Source: Paraescarpia echinospica
Taxonomy: Eukaryota; Annelida; Polychaeta; Sabellida; Siboglinidae
Reading direction: 5' to 3'
Assembly (NCBI GenBank): GCA_020002185.1
Contig: CM034531.1
Coordinates: 89,678,288 to 89,742,287, forward strand
DNA length: 64,000 nt
Part shown: one piece after another, positions 28,506-39,844 of the stretch
How the letters are laid out: the number at the start of each line of letters is the position of its first letter
Position numbering within the stretch: position 1 is the first letter of the stretch
Program-made: the position numbers and the translations under genes
Notes under the pieces: generated by a model
Database searches by the model: none
What the model saw: only the letters and a program-made list of their open reading frames with translations
What the model was told of the DNA's origin: nothing

Positions 28506-29846
28506 CTAGAGCTCAAGTCTGCGGGGTCGTCGCACACTTCTCCCCGACCTCGTCCGGTAGACGGGTTCTGGCGCGAACGAGACGCGCCTCTCCGGTCTCG
28601 GGGGTGGTGCTGATGGGACGACCTCGGGTGTGGCGTCCGCACTCTCTTCCGGTAAAGGGTCTTGACGGATGGGTTGATCTACCGCTGGTCCGTCCTCGTG
28701 ATCGCCCAGGAAGTAGTAACGCTCACCTGTTGTGCGAATGTGGCGTCGGTTTCGTCTCACAGTGCCCCCGTTGGGGCGTAGTACGTCGTATGATCTCGGT
28801 TCGTTACGCACCACTTTGACGATGGCTGGCTGCCATGAGCCAGTGACGTGGTCGCGAACTCGTACATGCTGTTCTGGTCTTAGGTCTGCCAGCTGGCGTG
28901 TACCTCGCGACTCGTGGTAGAGCTTCTGGTCTTGTTGTCGCTCAAGCAGTCGCTGCCGCACATCGTCTCGATCAGTGCGAGTGTTTCGTAATTGAGTGTG
29001 AATGTTCGTCTTTAGACTTCGTGAGTAGAGGAGTTCCGCTGGTGACAGTAGCCGACTGTCTATCGGCGTCGTACGTAGTAATAGCAGTGCCATCGCCTTG
29101 TCGAGTCGTGTCGCCTCGGCCTTCTTCAACGTCCGCTTCACCGTTTGGATATGTCTCTCTGCGAACCCGTTCGATTGGGGGAAATGGGGGCTTGACGTGA
29201 TATGGTTGAATGCCCATTCCCTGGCGAACTGGCGGTACTCGTTACAGCTGTACTGCGCGCCGTTGTCGCTGATGACGGTGTCCAGTGGCCCGTGTTCACT
29301 GAAGATCTCCTTAGTCAGCTCAATGACTGCGTGACTTGTCACTGCTCCCTTTACCTTCCTCACAAACGAGAACTTTGAGTAGTAGTCGGTCACTATCAGG
29401 TAGTTACTTATCTCTTGGCACGCTCCGCACTTGTTCACCATGATCTCGATGTCAGTGTTCATTGTGCCCCAGTACACGCATGTGCGTGCTCGTAGGCGAG
29501 TCTTCTCGACCCCCTGGTGTGCCGCGTGGAGTTTCTTGAGTATACCAGGTTGTAACGTCTTGGGCACCACCACACATTCACCTTTAGAGATGATTCCATC
29601 TGCAACTGACAGCTCATCTCGGAACGCCCAGTACTTCCGGAGATTCGAAGGTACTTGGTTCCTCCTGTCGGGCCATCCTTTGACGATCACCGACTGTAGG
29701 TCTGTCAACTCGGGGTCTTGCTGTGTCTCTAGGCGCATCGTCTCCAGTCGCGATGTGGAGAACTGAACCGGGTGGAGTTGCACTTCTAGCTGTATCTGCT
29801 CATCGTTGTCACACGGCTGGCGGGACAGTGCATCGGCTAATAACAT
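28506..29846 (-). pseudogene. Gypsy pol C-terminus: end of RNase H and integrase
   Basis: The frame starts ADALSRQPCDND (conserved end of RNase H), then has the integrase zinc finger (HAAHQGVEKTRLRAR, CGACQE), the core with TVISDNGAQY (second Asp) and HFPQSNGFAERHIQ (catalytic Glu), and a C-terminal domain (LRPEQHVRVRD, SYDVLRPNGGTVRRNRRHI). Between CGACQE and NYLIVTDYYSKF about 30 residues carrying the first catalytic Asp are missing compared with relatives. No chromodomain is visible. Confidence 0.88.
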
Positions 29847-30115
29847 CTCCTTGCCTGTACTTGATCTTGATCGCGTATGGCTGTACTCTCAAGAGCATCC
29901 GTTGGAGGCGCTGCGGAGCTGCCACCAAGTTCTTCAAGTGTATCATCTCGAGTGGTTTGTGGTCGGACTCGATGGTGAAAGCCTTCCCGAACACATAAGT
30001 GTGGAACCTTTCACATCCGAAGACGACTGCTAGCATCTCTCGCTCAATGTTCGCGTACCTCTGTTCACAGCCGCTGAGCGACTTACTCGCGAACGCAATC
30101 GGCTTTCCTCCTAGT
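29809..30115 (-). pseudogene. Gypsy RNase H remnant
   Basis: Readable motifs are REMLAVVFGCERFHTYVFG and FTIESDHKPLEMI (a catalytic Asp of RNase H), preceded by a KPIAFASKSLS-type strand up to about 30,115. The reading frame shifts relative to both the RT upstream and the integrase downstream. Confidence 0.75.
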
Positions 30116-30271
30116 AAGAGGACTGCACCCTCTTGAAGCTGTACCGGCCGAAAGGGCTTTTGAAGGTCGTGAGACGCTTCGACTCTTCATCCAACTGTAC
30201 CGACCAGTATCCGTGTCGTGCATCTAGCTTCGAAAATGTCACTGAGCCGGCCAACTTGTGCGTGATTTCGT
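30116..30271 (-). pseudogene. Gypsy RT remnant, catalytic centre deleted
   Basis: Out of frame with gag-pol is an RT segment with FSKLDARHGYW and TTFKSPFGRY (strands around the first catalytic Asp). It jumps directly to RNase H; the YxDD box and thumb are absent, so a deletion of several hundred base pairs must have occurred. Confidence 0.7.
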
Positions 30272-31936
30272 CTAGCGTCGGTGTGTGGTAGTGAGGACGT
30301 TCAAGTCCTTCGGGTCTAGGCAGATTCGTAATCGTCCGTTTGACTTCCTGCTGTATACTATACTAGAGACCCAATCCGTAGGCTGTGTCACCTTCTCAAT
30401 GACTCCGAGTTCCAGCATGTAATTTATCTCTCGTTGCACCTCGTCTTTCAGGTGTATCGCGCATCGTCTTGGCGCATGGATGACAGGGGTCACGTTGGGG
30501 TCAAGAATGATGTGGAAGTCACCGCTGAACTTCCCAATTCCCTGGAATCGGTCCGGGTAACTTCTCAGCAGGTCTTCCTTCGATCTGATGACGTCATCGG
30601 GTGATTTACGAGTGACCTCGCAGTTCATCGTCACGAGTTCCAGCGATCGACACGATGGTAGCCCCATGATGACTGGGCCAGGCGTGTCGACGACATAAAA
30701 CTTCACCTCGCAGCTCTTCTGGTTGTGCGCACATCGCAGTGTCATCGTCCCGTGTTGCGGGATGCGCTCGCCGTTGTACGCGGTCAGTACCGTGGAATTC
30801 GCTCGAAGACAGGTGGGCATGGGGTAGCCTTCAGCGTCCAGATTTCCGGAGTACATTCGTCTGTATACCCGGAGAGGGGGAATGTTTCCCTGCGCCCCTG
30901 TGTCGACTTTGACTTTGAGGATCGCTGGCCTCTTCTTCATCACGATGTCAAGGGACGCGAAGACTTCGTTGCGCGCGTCCTTCTGTGCGTAGATCGAGTC
31001 AAAAACTAAAGTCTCGAAAGGTTCGTAGATCTGCTGCGCACTGTCTGCGTTGTCGATTGTGGTCGGGTTGTCACCTCGACCTGCTGGTCTCCTTCTCGAC
31101 GTTGACCTTCTAGCCGGGGTGTCGTGACGACGTGTCGGTCTAGAGCGTGCATCCGCTCTGCCGCGTCTCGTGTCGTTGGCCGTGCAGACCGCCTTCCAGT
31201 GATTGGCTCGGCCGCACGCCAAACACTTACTGCTGTAAGCTGGGCAGCTGTCACGACCGGTGGGGTGTCTACTCCCGCAATACTTGCAGGCTGACGTCTG
31301 ACGGCTGTCTGAGTGTTGTTGTTGTCTTAAGTGGCGCTGCTGGCGGACGTGGTGGACGGTCGCTCCGTCATTGAACATCTGCATGTTTGCCACCGTCGCC
31401 TCATAAGTCCTCGCGGTGTCCATCGCACTATCGAGGGTCAAGGCCGCATCGCGCCCCATCAGCTTCTCCTGTACCTTCGGGTGTCTGACGCCCACGATCA
31501 ACTGCTCTATCAGCCGCTCGTCAGTCTCTCTGGTGTCCCTGAATTGACACTGTTTTGCCTGCAGCTTGCACCGCGTCATAAATTCGTCTATGCTCTCGCC
31601 TGTCGCTTGCCTATATTTCTGGAGGTAGAAGCGATTTAGTCGGAAGTTTGTTTTAGGCTCAATAGTGTTTTTGAAGCCATTCCACAACACATGTAGATTC
31701 CCTTTGTTATCTTCCGAGATACTCCACGTATCATACATGCGTAGGCCTTCCTGGCCGACCCATAATAATACGTACGTCATCCGTGTGGCCTCATCTTTAT
31801 TTGCTAGAGGGCCACTGAATATCAACTCGCAATACTGACGAAACTCATAGTAAGCATTTGGCAAATCTGCTGCCGACCAGTTCAAGCGCGGAGGTTCAAT
31901 GCCTGAAAGGTCTCCCATAATCGAAATGTAAGACAA
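30272..31936 (-). pseudogene. Gypsy gag, protease and start of RT
   Basis: The 554-residue frame begins with a gag capsid-like region (LHVLWNGFKNTIEPKTNF, ESIDEFMTRCKLQAKQC, MDTARTYEA). Two zinc knuckles follow (CKYCGSRHPTGRDSC and CLACGRANHWKAVC), then an Arg-rich linker, the aspartic protease (VKVDTGAQGNI; flap and PVIMGLPSC), and the start of RT (YMLELGVIEKVTQPTDWVSS, LRICLDPKDLN). It is open to 30,272, where it goes out of frame inside RT. Confidence 0.9.
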
Positions 31937-32064
31937 TTCACTTAGCAGGTCGCTGACAGCATTGATTCAGACTCAGACGTGCGTCGTTGTCGTTCAAAGT
32001 CTCATTTCTCGGTCGATCCCCGACGAAAGAGTGCCTCTTGGCGTCAGTTTGTATCTATAGGGTT

Positions 32065-32082
32065 CGTTGCCGGCTGCCACCA
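32065..32082 (-). other. Gypsy primer-binding site
   Basis: Directly inside the 5' LTR the minus strand reads TGGTGGCAGCCGGCAACG, starting with the TGG that pairs with a tRNA CCA end. The primer tRNA was not identified. Confidence 0.7.
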
Positions 32083-32405
32083 TGGAATGGTACTCTACTG
32101 TACTCTATAATAATCTGACAACGTGTATTGTAACAGAACTGTTTTATTACTCATGTCAACATCGTGGTACATCTGAGCGGAAGTGCCTTCCGTATCCCGG
32201 TGTACTGGTCTGGAAGGAGGTTCCGGTCTGAGAGTAAGTTCCGGTTCCGTTTTGCGTATTGCGCATGCAATTGTACATGTCAAAGGTTAGAGCCTACTTT
32301 CGGCCCGGAGCTGTATGGTCTGGAAGGAGGTTCCGGTCTGAGAGTAAGTTCCGGTTCCGTTTTGCGTACACACAGTACATGTCAAAGGTTAGCGCCTATT
32401 TTTAG
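32083..32405 (-). repeat. 5' LTR with a 110-bp internal tandem duplication
   Basis: It starts TGGAATGG and matches the 3' LTR for about 117 bp. From 32,206 a 110-bp unit (TGGTCTGGAAGGAGG ... TTCCGGTTCCGTTTTGCGTA ... ACATGTCAAAGGTTAG) is repeated from 32,316. Such duplications often lie in LTR enhancers. The outer end of the LTR is not certain. Confidence 0.6.
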
Positions 32406-32624
32406 CCAGCTTAACACGGTATTTGCCGAAAGAATGTGTGATAGTTTACGTTAATGATACGGTTACTTTTGTAATTGTTAGTATACATAACAAAACCTCA
32501 TAATTAGCATAACTTGTAGTTATTTGCAAAACAAAATGTGTTTATTTTGATGTCATTGTCTCAGAGCTGCAGTTTTCAGCGCTGTTTATACGCACAGCGG
32601 GTTTTGTGGTAAACACAAATCTCC

Positions 32625-33310
32625 GCATTTTAAATGACATGACACATACTTATCTCCGTCAGTTTGGCATGTATGAAGCTGAATTTTTTTTATAATCTAG
32701 CAGGCCCATTGGGGGTGGTTCGTAGATTTAGATTTTTAAAAATTCGTTGGGGGTGGGGATCTTGGGGGGTAACAATTTATAAATGACACATATCTCTGTT
32801 AATTTGACATGTATGAAGCTGACATTTTGTGTGTGATTTAGGGTGTCCATTGAGGTAGTTTGTACATATAGGTTTTTTTCGAAATTCATCCAGGTGGTGG
32901 GGGTCTCGGGGGAGGTCACAATTTAAAAATTGCACTTATCTCTGTCATTTTGTCATGTGTGGAGTTGAACTGTTGTGTTTGTTCTAGCAAACCCATTGGG
33001 ATCTAGATATAAAAAAATTCAAAATGTGGGGGTCACAATTTTAAAATGGCACTTATCTGGGCCAGCCATGCCTGTATGGGGCAGACATTTGATGCTATCT
33101 AGCATACCCATTGGGATGGTTCGTAGTTTTATATTTTTTTCTAAATTTGTCCGGGGTGGCGGTCTGGGGTTACAATTTTAAAATAGCACTTATCTCCATC
33201 AGTTTTGGAAATATGGGGCTGACATTTTGTGTGCAGTCTAGAAGTCCCATTGAGGCACTTCAAAATTCGTACGGAGGGTGGGGATCTTGGGGTCACCATT
33301 TCCAAACAGT
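32625..33310. repeat. Satellite-like tandem repeat, about 140 bp, five units
   Basis: The landmark ACTTATCTCCGTCA-like recurs at about 32,647, 32,788, 32,934, 33,049 and 33,187. Each unit also has a GACATTTTGTGTG-like, a CCCATTGGGGTGGTTCGTAG-like and a GGGGGTGGGGATCTTGGGG-like block. Units are diverged and differ in length (115-146 bp). Short frames within it are not genes. Confidence 0.75.
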
Positions 33311-33925
33311 TTTCCCCAACGCAACTCCGAGTAACTCAACAATTCTTTAATAATACATTTATGGAAACGGGTCATGCATTCACAACTTACATAAATAAAC
33401 ATTTATTATCATGTCAACGTGTATAATTATGTGTGACATAACAGTTCAAATAGTATTATTAAATAAAATATAAAATGTAAGAAATTATTTATTTACACAT
33501 ATCAAAACTAGCCCTTTGTATAATACTGTGATGTTTCATCAGACAAGTGATCAAATGCAATTATTAAAAAATAAACCTATTGTTACAAATAATTATTAAC
33601 TCATACATATTTACGTCACATTATGGGCAATCTAATGTAATGTAAATTAAACTGAGGAGATCCTTATGAAACTAAAGCTGTGATTGTTATTACGTTAAAC
33701 AAAGTAACATAAAACAACAGGAATACACTAAAATGATTGGCATACATTTACAAAGAACCAAACCACGTACCCGTTATATAACGCTGCACTCGCTTGCAAC
33801 ACAACATTGCTACAAATAAAGTATATCATACTATTTAATCAGCCAAGTAATATAAAATTAAATTATTCAGAAATAAAACCATTGTCACAAGTAATCATTA
33901 ATTCATATATAGCATGACTGCATGA
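33311..33925. other. AT-rich non-coding DNA
   Basis: I see no coding region or clear repeat. A partial internal duplication (AAATTATTTATTTACACAT- and AAATTATTCAGAAATAAAAC-like blocks, each followed by ATTGTTACAAATAATTATTA-like text) suggests an old tandem copy. Confidence 0.4.
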
Positions 33926-34005
33926 CTGCAATAATAATAAAGTAAGATATTTATATAGCGCCATAATCACACAATGCTCTATGGTGCTTTACAATACAAT
34001 CATAA
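33926..34005 (+). mobile_element. SINE 3' part
   Basis: GATATTTATATAGCGCC followed by CTCTATGGTGCTTTACAAT is the kind of tail (ATATAGCGC ... GCGCTTTACA) found in many marine-animal SINEs. No tRNA-like head is visible upstream, so it would be truncated. Confidence 0.4.
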
Positions 34006-34247
34006 TACCAAACCTGTATAGTTAGATCATTAAAATATTAAGTTAAATATCATAAAAACAATACAACTAAGAATCGTACATTGAATTAAAAAACAATTTA
34101 AATATAAGGGCATTATACCTAAAACATAGATAATGGATAAACTCATTTAAAAAAAAATTACACTAAGAGCCATCAAATAATAGGATGAGGTGAGATTAAA
34201 ATAGTAAGATGACAAACTAAAGTATATATTCAGTGCTGCATGTGCCA

Positions 34248-34349
34248 TTACTGTTTCTTGTATTGCAGGAACTCTGCTAATACTGCCTTTCTGACATGGC
34301 ACTGGCCTATCTTGTAAGGTGGTACTCCAATGATGATGGCCTTTGCATA
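34248..34349 (-). CDS. Candidate host terminal exon
   Basis: An acceptor TGTATTCCAG precedes 33 codons in phase 0 ending in TAA at 34,248-34,250; the reading includes IIIGVPPYKIGQCHVRKAVL and AEFLQYKKQ, compositionally protein-like. It fits in phase with candidate exons at 34,938-35,012 and 38,761-38,819 on the same strand. An alternative frame reads GHHHWSTTL, which could be mistaken for a protease His-Trp motif. Evidence is only splice signals and phase. Confidence 0.3.
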   Translation of the reverse strand, partial: YAKAIIIGVPPYKIGQCHVRKAVLAEFLQYKKQ

Positions 34350-34803
34350 CTGGAATACAGATACACATTAATGTTAACATTTCCTTACATAAATAATACA
34401 CTCATCTGAAAACATATCATCATTAATAACATACATAGATACAGGTCACAATACAGGGAAAAATAAGTAACACACATTACTGCTTGTAAAAAAACATATA
34501 AGTGTAAGGGTATCACAGTTTGAACCCATTGTTACTTGAACAAAATCAGACTAACTCACTCAACAATGTACAGGTGGTCGAAACTTAATAATATAATATT
34601 AACACATTTATTAGCCTAAGCTACAAATAACATAGTTAAATAATTTACAGAAATTTAACCACACCCAGTAAGGTAGGTGGACATATCACCATAATGATGT
34701 TTATGAATAATGAAAGAACTCGATGTCATAAAAAACTATCATGTTTATATTGCCTGTTTAATACAGTGTAAATGCACTCAACCTATTCAACCTTTTGAAC
34801 ATA

Positions 34804-34806
<3 letters not shown>

Positions 34807-34843
<37 letters not shown>

Positions 34844-34890
34844 CGTGTGTGTGTGTATGTGTGCGTGTGTGCGTGCGTGCGTGTGTGAGA
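34807..34890. repeat. (GT)n microsatellite
   Basis: GTGTGT/GTGCGT runs, giving spurious cysteine/valine-rich frames. Confidence 0.9.
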
Positions 34891-34937
34891 GATGTATATA
34901 TATATATACATGCACGTTTTTGAAGAAAATAACATAC

Positions 34938-35012
34938 TTGGTCATTTAGCCATTCCCCTGGTGAAATGGTGATCAAGTCTTTTGATGTCATGCTGATGCC
35001 ACCAACTGTCAC
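34938..35012 (-). CDS. Candidate exon of an Ulp1/C48-like protein
   Basis: The 75-bp exon (acceptor CTGCTAAG, donor CAA|GTATGT, both phase 0) reads SMTSKDLITISPGEWLNDQ. This matches the pattern at the start of SUMO-protease (Ulp1/SENP, peptidase C48) catalytic domains: a Leu-Ile-containing strand followed by GEWLND. The catalytic His-Asp-Cys exons were not found, so it could belong to a host gene or to one of the many transposon-borne C48 proteins. Confidence 0.4.
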
Positions 35013-35245
35013 CTTAGCAGGAAGACTGTGTGGAGTCTGTGATGCAGGAAGACTGTGTGGAGTCCACGTGGAAAGAAGACTGTGTGGAGTCCGTGATGCA
35101 GGAAGACTGTGTGGAGTCTGTGTGGAAAGAAGAGTGTATGGAGTCTGTGTGGAAAGAAGACTGTGTGGAGTCTGTGATGCAGGAAGACTGTGTGGAGTCT
35201 GTATGGAAAGAAGAGTGTGTGGAGTCTGTGTGGAAAGAAGACTTT
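35013..35245. repeat. Minisatellite, 33/66-bp units
   Basis: Repeats of GAAGACTGTGTGGAGTC joined by TGTGATGCAG or TGTGGAAAGAA, about seven units with a higher-order 66-bp pattern. It abuts the candidate exon, and all three frames stay open because the unit is a multiple of three. Confidence 0.85.
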
Positions 35246-35644
35246 TACCACTGCATAATACATATTATTATTATAATGCTATACAGTGTCCAAATGTTAA
35301 CATTGCCTCACAATTCCTATTATATCATACATATTAACTATTTTTTTACTTATTTCCAATAATAAAAAAATCACATTCCAAAGGTTTACAATGCATGAAC
35401 TAATGAAACCATTTAAATAACACTTGGTGGAACTGTTCTCTGCAGTGTAGATCACACAGTTGCAATTGAAACATGCATGCTGATTATGGTGAATGTATCA
35501 TAAGATGATAAATCACAATTTAATAAAATAGTCACAAGATGGTAACCATGCATCAGTTATGTGCAAAATATACATATACAAATGTAAATTACATTTATTC
35601 TAGCTAAGCTATTAATTGTTCGTAAAAAATAATAATATAATGTA

Positions 35645-35975
35645 TGTGGAGCGCAGTAGCACAGCAGTAAGAGCTCCGGACTCTCGACTGAGAGGAAGCA
35701 GGTTTGAATCCTATGCGGCGGTGTTAAATTTTGGGAAAGTTCATTTACTCTGCATTGTTTCAGTTCACTCAGCTGTATGACTGAGTACCTGGCTATAGAC
35801 AGTGGTGGATATTTGTGTACGAATAGTCTTCACGCATTAATCACAGCGTGGCTGAATACTTCCAAGAGAAGTCGAGATGGTGTTCGATTGAACAGGTCTG
35901 CCAGGGAGTAAAGTGTAAAACGCATCGAGCAGTCCTAAGGACTGGATACTGCGCTATATAAGAATTTACATTTTT
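35645..35975 (+). mobile_element. tRNA-derived SINE, about 330 bp, full length
   Basis: The head has a pol III A box (TAGCACAGCAGTAAGAGC) and B box (GGTTTGAATCC) in tRNA spacing, then a unique body (GTCGAGATGGTGTTCGATTG, CTGCCAGGGAGTAAAGTG) and a tail ending TATATAAGAATTTACATTTTTT. A truncated relative lies at 9,215-9,425 on the other strand. Confidence 0.75.
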
Positions 35976-36974
35976 TAACGTATAATTATCTTATTTGTTA
36001 AACAATATGGATGCCAAGACGTCACATTATGGTATTTATAAAATATAACACAACACAATAATTAAATACCAAGTATAAAATATTGTTCTATGATCAATCA
36101 CTTTTATTACAACAAAGTAACTCAATATACTATGAAGATTCCTTCACATAAAACAATTTGGTATGCTTGCATACCTAAATTTATTTAGTGTAGGAAACAT
36201 CAAAGAATAATGAGAGCAGGCATGGGAAACTAACTTTGAAAATTATTTAATATACATCAACTCAGATATTTTCCAGTTAAATTAATTAATATCATACGTT
36301 TATCAGGTCAATTAAATTAAATTAACCTCCCAATTTTTTTCAATAAAATAAAATTAACAAATAACTTTCATTTAATTAACATTCAATTTAAACTAACTTC
36401 TGTTAAATTAGAAATCAACTTTAACTCACTTGATGATTAATTTTAATACAAGACAAAAAGAACACATTATCCGCTAAAGAGGCTAACTGGTAACTGTCTG
36501 TAACATGCCAAGCAAGCTAATAAAGCACAATGACATTGTACAAACGTATCTAAAACTTGAAAGTACAATATGAGAATTTAAGTTAAATACTGTATAGCTG
36601 GATTGTGTTCACTTTCACATTTTTAACCCAGCCCTGAAGTGCCTGGCTACCCACTGGACATTCACAGTTCACCCAGCTCAGTCACTGACTGTCCCTGGCT
36701 GGAGATTTCAGATTGTGCAAACAATTGCCTGAACCTAACTAATTGCTTTCATGTCAGTTGAGTCACTGGCTGCTACTAGTGTGCACTTAGAATTTACATC
36801 TAATGACAACAGGCCTGTGAAAACCACCTGAGGCATAGCATTGACTTAGAATCAAGCTTGCATATTATGCATGTGGGTAGTTTTCATCTTACAGCTTGAA
36901 CCTGGAGCACCAAACTTTTAGGAATTAATATACGACCCCCACAATAGGGTCGTTTCAAGATACTCCATATATTT
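35976..36974. other. AT-rich non-coding DNA
   Basis: TTAAATTAA-type runs occupy 36,240-36,440, and a possible old SINE remnant (CCTGGCTACCCACTGG) lies near 36,640. No gene is seen. Confidence 0.4.
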
Positions 36975-38180
36975 GTATATGGGAGACATCACCAGTACAT
37001 ATCATGTATTTAGATTTTCAGAAAGCTTTTGACAAAGTGCCACATCAACGATTACTACTTAAACTATAGGTCCATGGCATAGGAAATGGTTTAATTAACT
37101 GAATAAAAAATGGCTGATTGACAGAAGACAACGGATAGTAGTTGATGGGGAGGATTCAAACTGGAAATCAGTTTTGAGTGGGGTACCACTGGAATCAGCA
37201 CTGGGACCTATATTATTCTTAATATATATCAACGATTTGGACGATGATATTACAAGAAAGGTGTTGACATTTTCGGATGATACAAAAGTGTTCAGAAGGA
37301 TTAAAGGTTATGTAGATAGACAACATTTACAAGATGATCTTGACAGGTTGATCAAATGGTCTGAAAAGGGGCAAATGTGGTTCAATTTTTTGAAATGTAT
37401 ATGCCTCCACACAGGACATGGGAACGAAGATGTACAATATACAATGGGGGGTATTGTATTAAGTACAACTGTAAAAGAAAAGGACTTTGGGTTAACCACT
37501 AGTGCTGAGATGAAGGTTTCTAAGTAGTGCGGAATTGCAGCTATAAGGGAAATAAAACCCTTGGATTGATTAGGTGAAATATAGTGTATAAGGAAAAAAA
37601 AAGATAAATTGTACAAAACAGTAGTTAGGCCTCAATTAGAATATTGTATACAAGCGTGGAGGCCATATCGCAAGAAGGACATAGATATGCTACAAAGAGT
37701 ACAGAGGAGAGCGATTAAAATGATACAAAAACTGAGGGATCTTAGTTATGAAATACACCTAAAAGAAGATGGTTTAACAACACTAGAGTCCAGGAGATTG
37801 AGAGGAGATGAGATAGAAGTGTTTAAAATATAGAATGGTTATGAAAATATTGATAGAAATACTTTTTTCTCAGTTAGGAAGGATAGAAGTACTAGAGGAC
37901 ATGAAGTTATATTAGTAAAGGAGGAGTGTAGATTAGGTATAAGAATGTTCTACTTTTCACGAAGGACTGTAAATGAATAGAACAGATTATCTGCTGATTG
38001 TGTGGGTGTTTGCTGCGTTAATATGTGTATTATTTTGTGTAAACATACAATCGACACACCTTAGAAGGACGGGATGCAGAAAGGTTGGATAAAAAGGGTT
38101 GGGCTCTCAATAAGCCAAAAGGCTTCCTTGTCCACTTGCCATCTAGAGTTAATTCTCTGTGTGGCAATCTTGTTAAGTGG
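36975..38180 (+). pseudogene. Degraded CR1 RT copy, 5'-truncated
   Basis: Broken frames carry LDFQKAFDKVPHQ-like sequence at the start, SGVPLESALGPILFLIYIND, FSDDTKVFRRI in place of the catalytic FADD, QLEYCIQAWRPYRKKDID and the C-terminal block, followed by the same 3' tail (GGCTTCCTTGTCCACTTGCC). Many stops and indels make it the oldest of the three copies. Confidence 0.85.
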
Positions 38181-38760
38181 ATAATGAAGGTATGGGGTAA
38201 ATCAGTTGTTTGGATCTTTTTTCAATGGACTATATGATGCTTCAACTGTTGCATCATTGAAAGTCATTTTAATTAAATATCAACATAATCATACTCGCTG
38301 ATGCAATGTATCGGTCAATAAGCCCATGCCAAGGGTAATTGTGCACAAAGGTTTGTGCATTTACCTCGCGGATTTGAACCACCAACAGATACCGAGACAT
38401 TAGCATCTACAGGTGTACTCTTAATTTAAAATAAACAATGTTAAAAAGGAAACCAGTTTCAAGTTTCAATTAAAAACAGACAACTTAATAAAGGCCATTT
38501 ACAAAATTTGCAGATGCTGCAAAATAGTATTGTTCACTTGTTACAATTTATCAGTAAAGCTTACTACATAAATGATGGATGAAATGACCAACACAAGTTA
38601 CCTGATGCTGCACTGCCATAGCCTAGGGCAGTAGGGGTGTAAATTCTAGTGATAAGGGCCTGAGCAAACTATGCAGATAATTTCATAATTCACTTGATAC
38701 AATTTAACACTACAAAGTGTACCAAGTCAGTATGATACAATTAATTAGTAAATTCCTTAC

Positions 38761-38819
38761 TGTCCTGTAACAGTATTCCCACACACTGTCAATAAGCTTA
38801 TGTGTCACTGTGTCTACTT
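38761..38819 (-). CDS. Candidate host exon
   Basis: A strong acceptor (TATTTCCTTTCTCAG) and a donor ACA|GTAAGG flank 59 bp reading DTVTHKLIDSVWEYCYRT, ending in phase 0, which fits the exon at 34,938-35,012. Only splice signals support it. Confidence 0.3.
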
Positions 38820-39569
38820 CTGAGAAAGGAAATATAACTATTCATACACAAATACAGTACAGTACAGTACAGTGTGACAATAACAATGTAAGTACCTGTG
38901 CTAAATGCAATACTGATAGCGAGTGATTGTCCATGATTTATTAATCTATTTCATTCATTAATTGCACTATATATGGTCAAATACATTGGTATTTAGGTTG
39001 GTGTACATTTTAGTGGTAGGCCCCTAGGCTAGGCCTATACATTTTTAGGTAAAACGATTGTTTAATAGCGTTAATAATTTCAGTTGAAAGAATATTCACA
39101 AAATAGAATTCACAATTAACTAATTTCAAGTAGCACTTATCGTGGGGGCCAGTGTATTAAGGTTTGGCTCCCATGGGCATGGAATGTAAATTTTATGTGG
39201 CACAAAGTAGTGACATACTAGCATTACATTTGGTCATATAAGACTGAAGCCATTTGACATCTTAGGTTGAGTGTAATTTTTATTAATATTTGCCCAAAAA
39301 TAACCACCAACCTCTAATGACTGCCATGGGTGTCTGTTTTGTCAAAGGAATATTTATTTATGCTTCAGGAAATCAAGAGGTACAACCCACAGAAAGATAA
39401 GAATAATAACCATTCTAGGTAATAAACAGTGGGCCTGCAGAGCAGCTGTATTAATAGCCACGTCATTGGCATTGCGTCCAGCCATCGTTTCATAATTATA
39501 CTTCAAAAACATAGGCCCCTATGATGGCCGAGAAGGGCCATCGCGTTTTTGTGTGGCAACCTGCAGCGC
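38820..39569. other. Non-coding DNA
   Basis: No gene is seen. A short (ACAGT)n run lies near 38,855-38,872. Confidence 0.4.
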
Positions 39570-39757
39570 CATAGGGCGATGACGCGATGCGCGATGGGCG
39601 ATGCGCGATGCGATGGGCGATGCGATGCGATACGCGATGCGATGCGCGATGCGATGCGATACGCGATGCGATGCGATGCGCGATGTGATGCGCGATCCGA
39701 TGTGATGCGCGATGCGATGCGCGATGCGATACGCGATGCGATGCGCGATGCGATGGT
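39570..39757. repeat. (GCGATGC)n-type minisatellite
   Basis: Tandem GCGATGCGATGC with GCGCGATGC and TACGCGATGC variants, very GC- and CpG-rich inside AT-rich DNA. Long repetitive frames on both strands are artefacts. Confidence 0.9.
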
Positions 39758-39844
39758 ATACATTATAAAGGTGCCGCAATGAGCATGCGTACGCCTAAAA
39801 CGAGACTTAGGCAGCCATTTTATTTATTTGTATTAAACATATTT

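Larger units (their letters stand above)
28085..32405 (-). mobile_element. Ty3/Gypsy LTR retrotransposon, defective
   Basis: Minus-strand gag, protease, RT, RNase H and integrase lie between two related LTR sequences. The LTRs begin with the same TGGAATGGTACTC (28,085 and 32,083) and agree for about 117 bp, then diverge; the right one carries a 110-bp tandem duplication. Deletions remove the RT catalytic centre and part of the integrase core. The left end is only 41 bp from the Polinton 1 target duplication. Confidence 0.88.

Noticed and set aside
34300..34350. Protease catalytic His (GHHHW) exon
   Set aside because: That frame would use the acceptor site as coding; the frame in phase with the acceptor reads differently.
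35009..35362. Cysteine-rich frames (RRLCGVCDAG, QEDCVES)
   Set aside because: Minisatellite with a unit divisible by three keeps all frames open.
35645..35720. tRNA gene
   Set aside because: A and B boxes are present but the acceptor stem and anticodon arm do not fold well, and it continues into a SINE body shared with 9.2-9.4 kb.
39503..39782. Arg/Ile/Ala/Ser-rich frames on both strands
   Set aside because: Artefact of the GCGATGC minisatellite.
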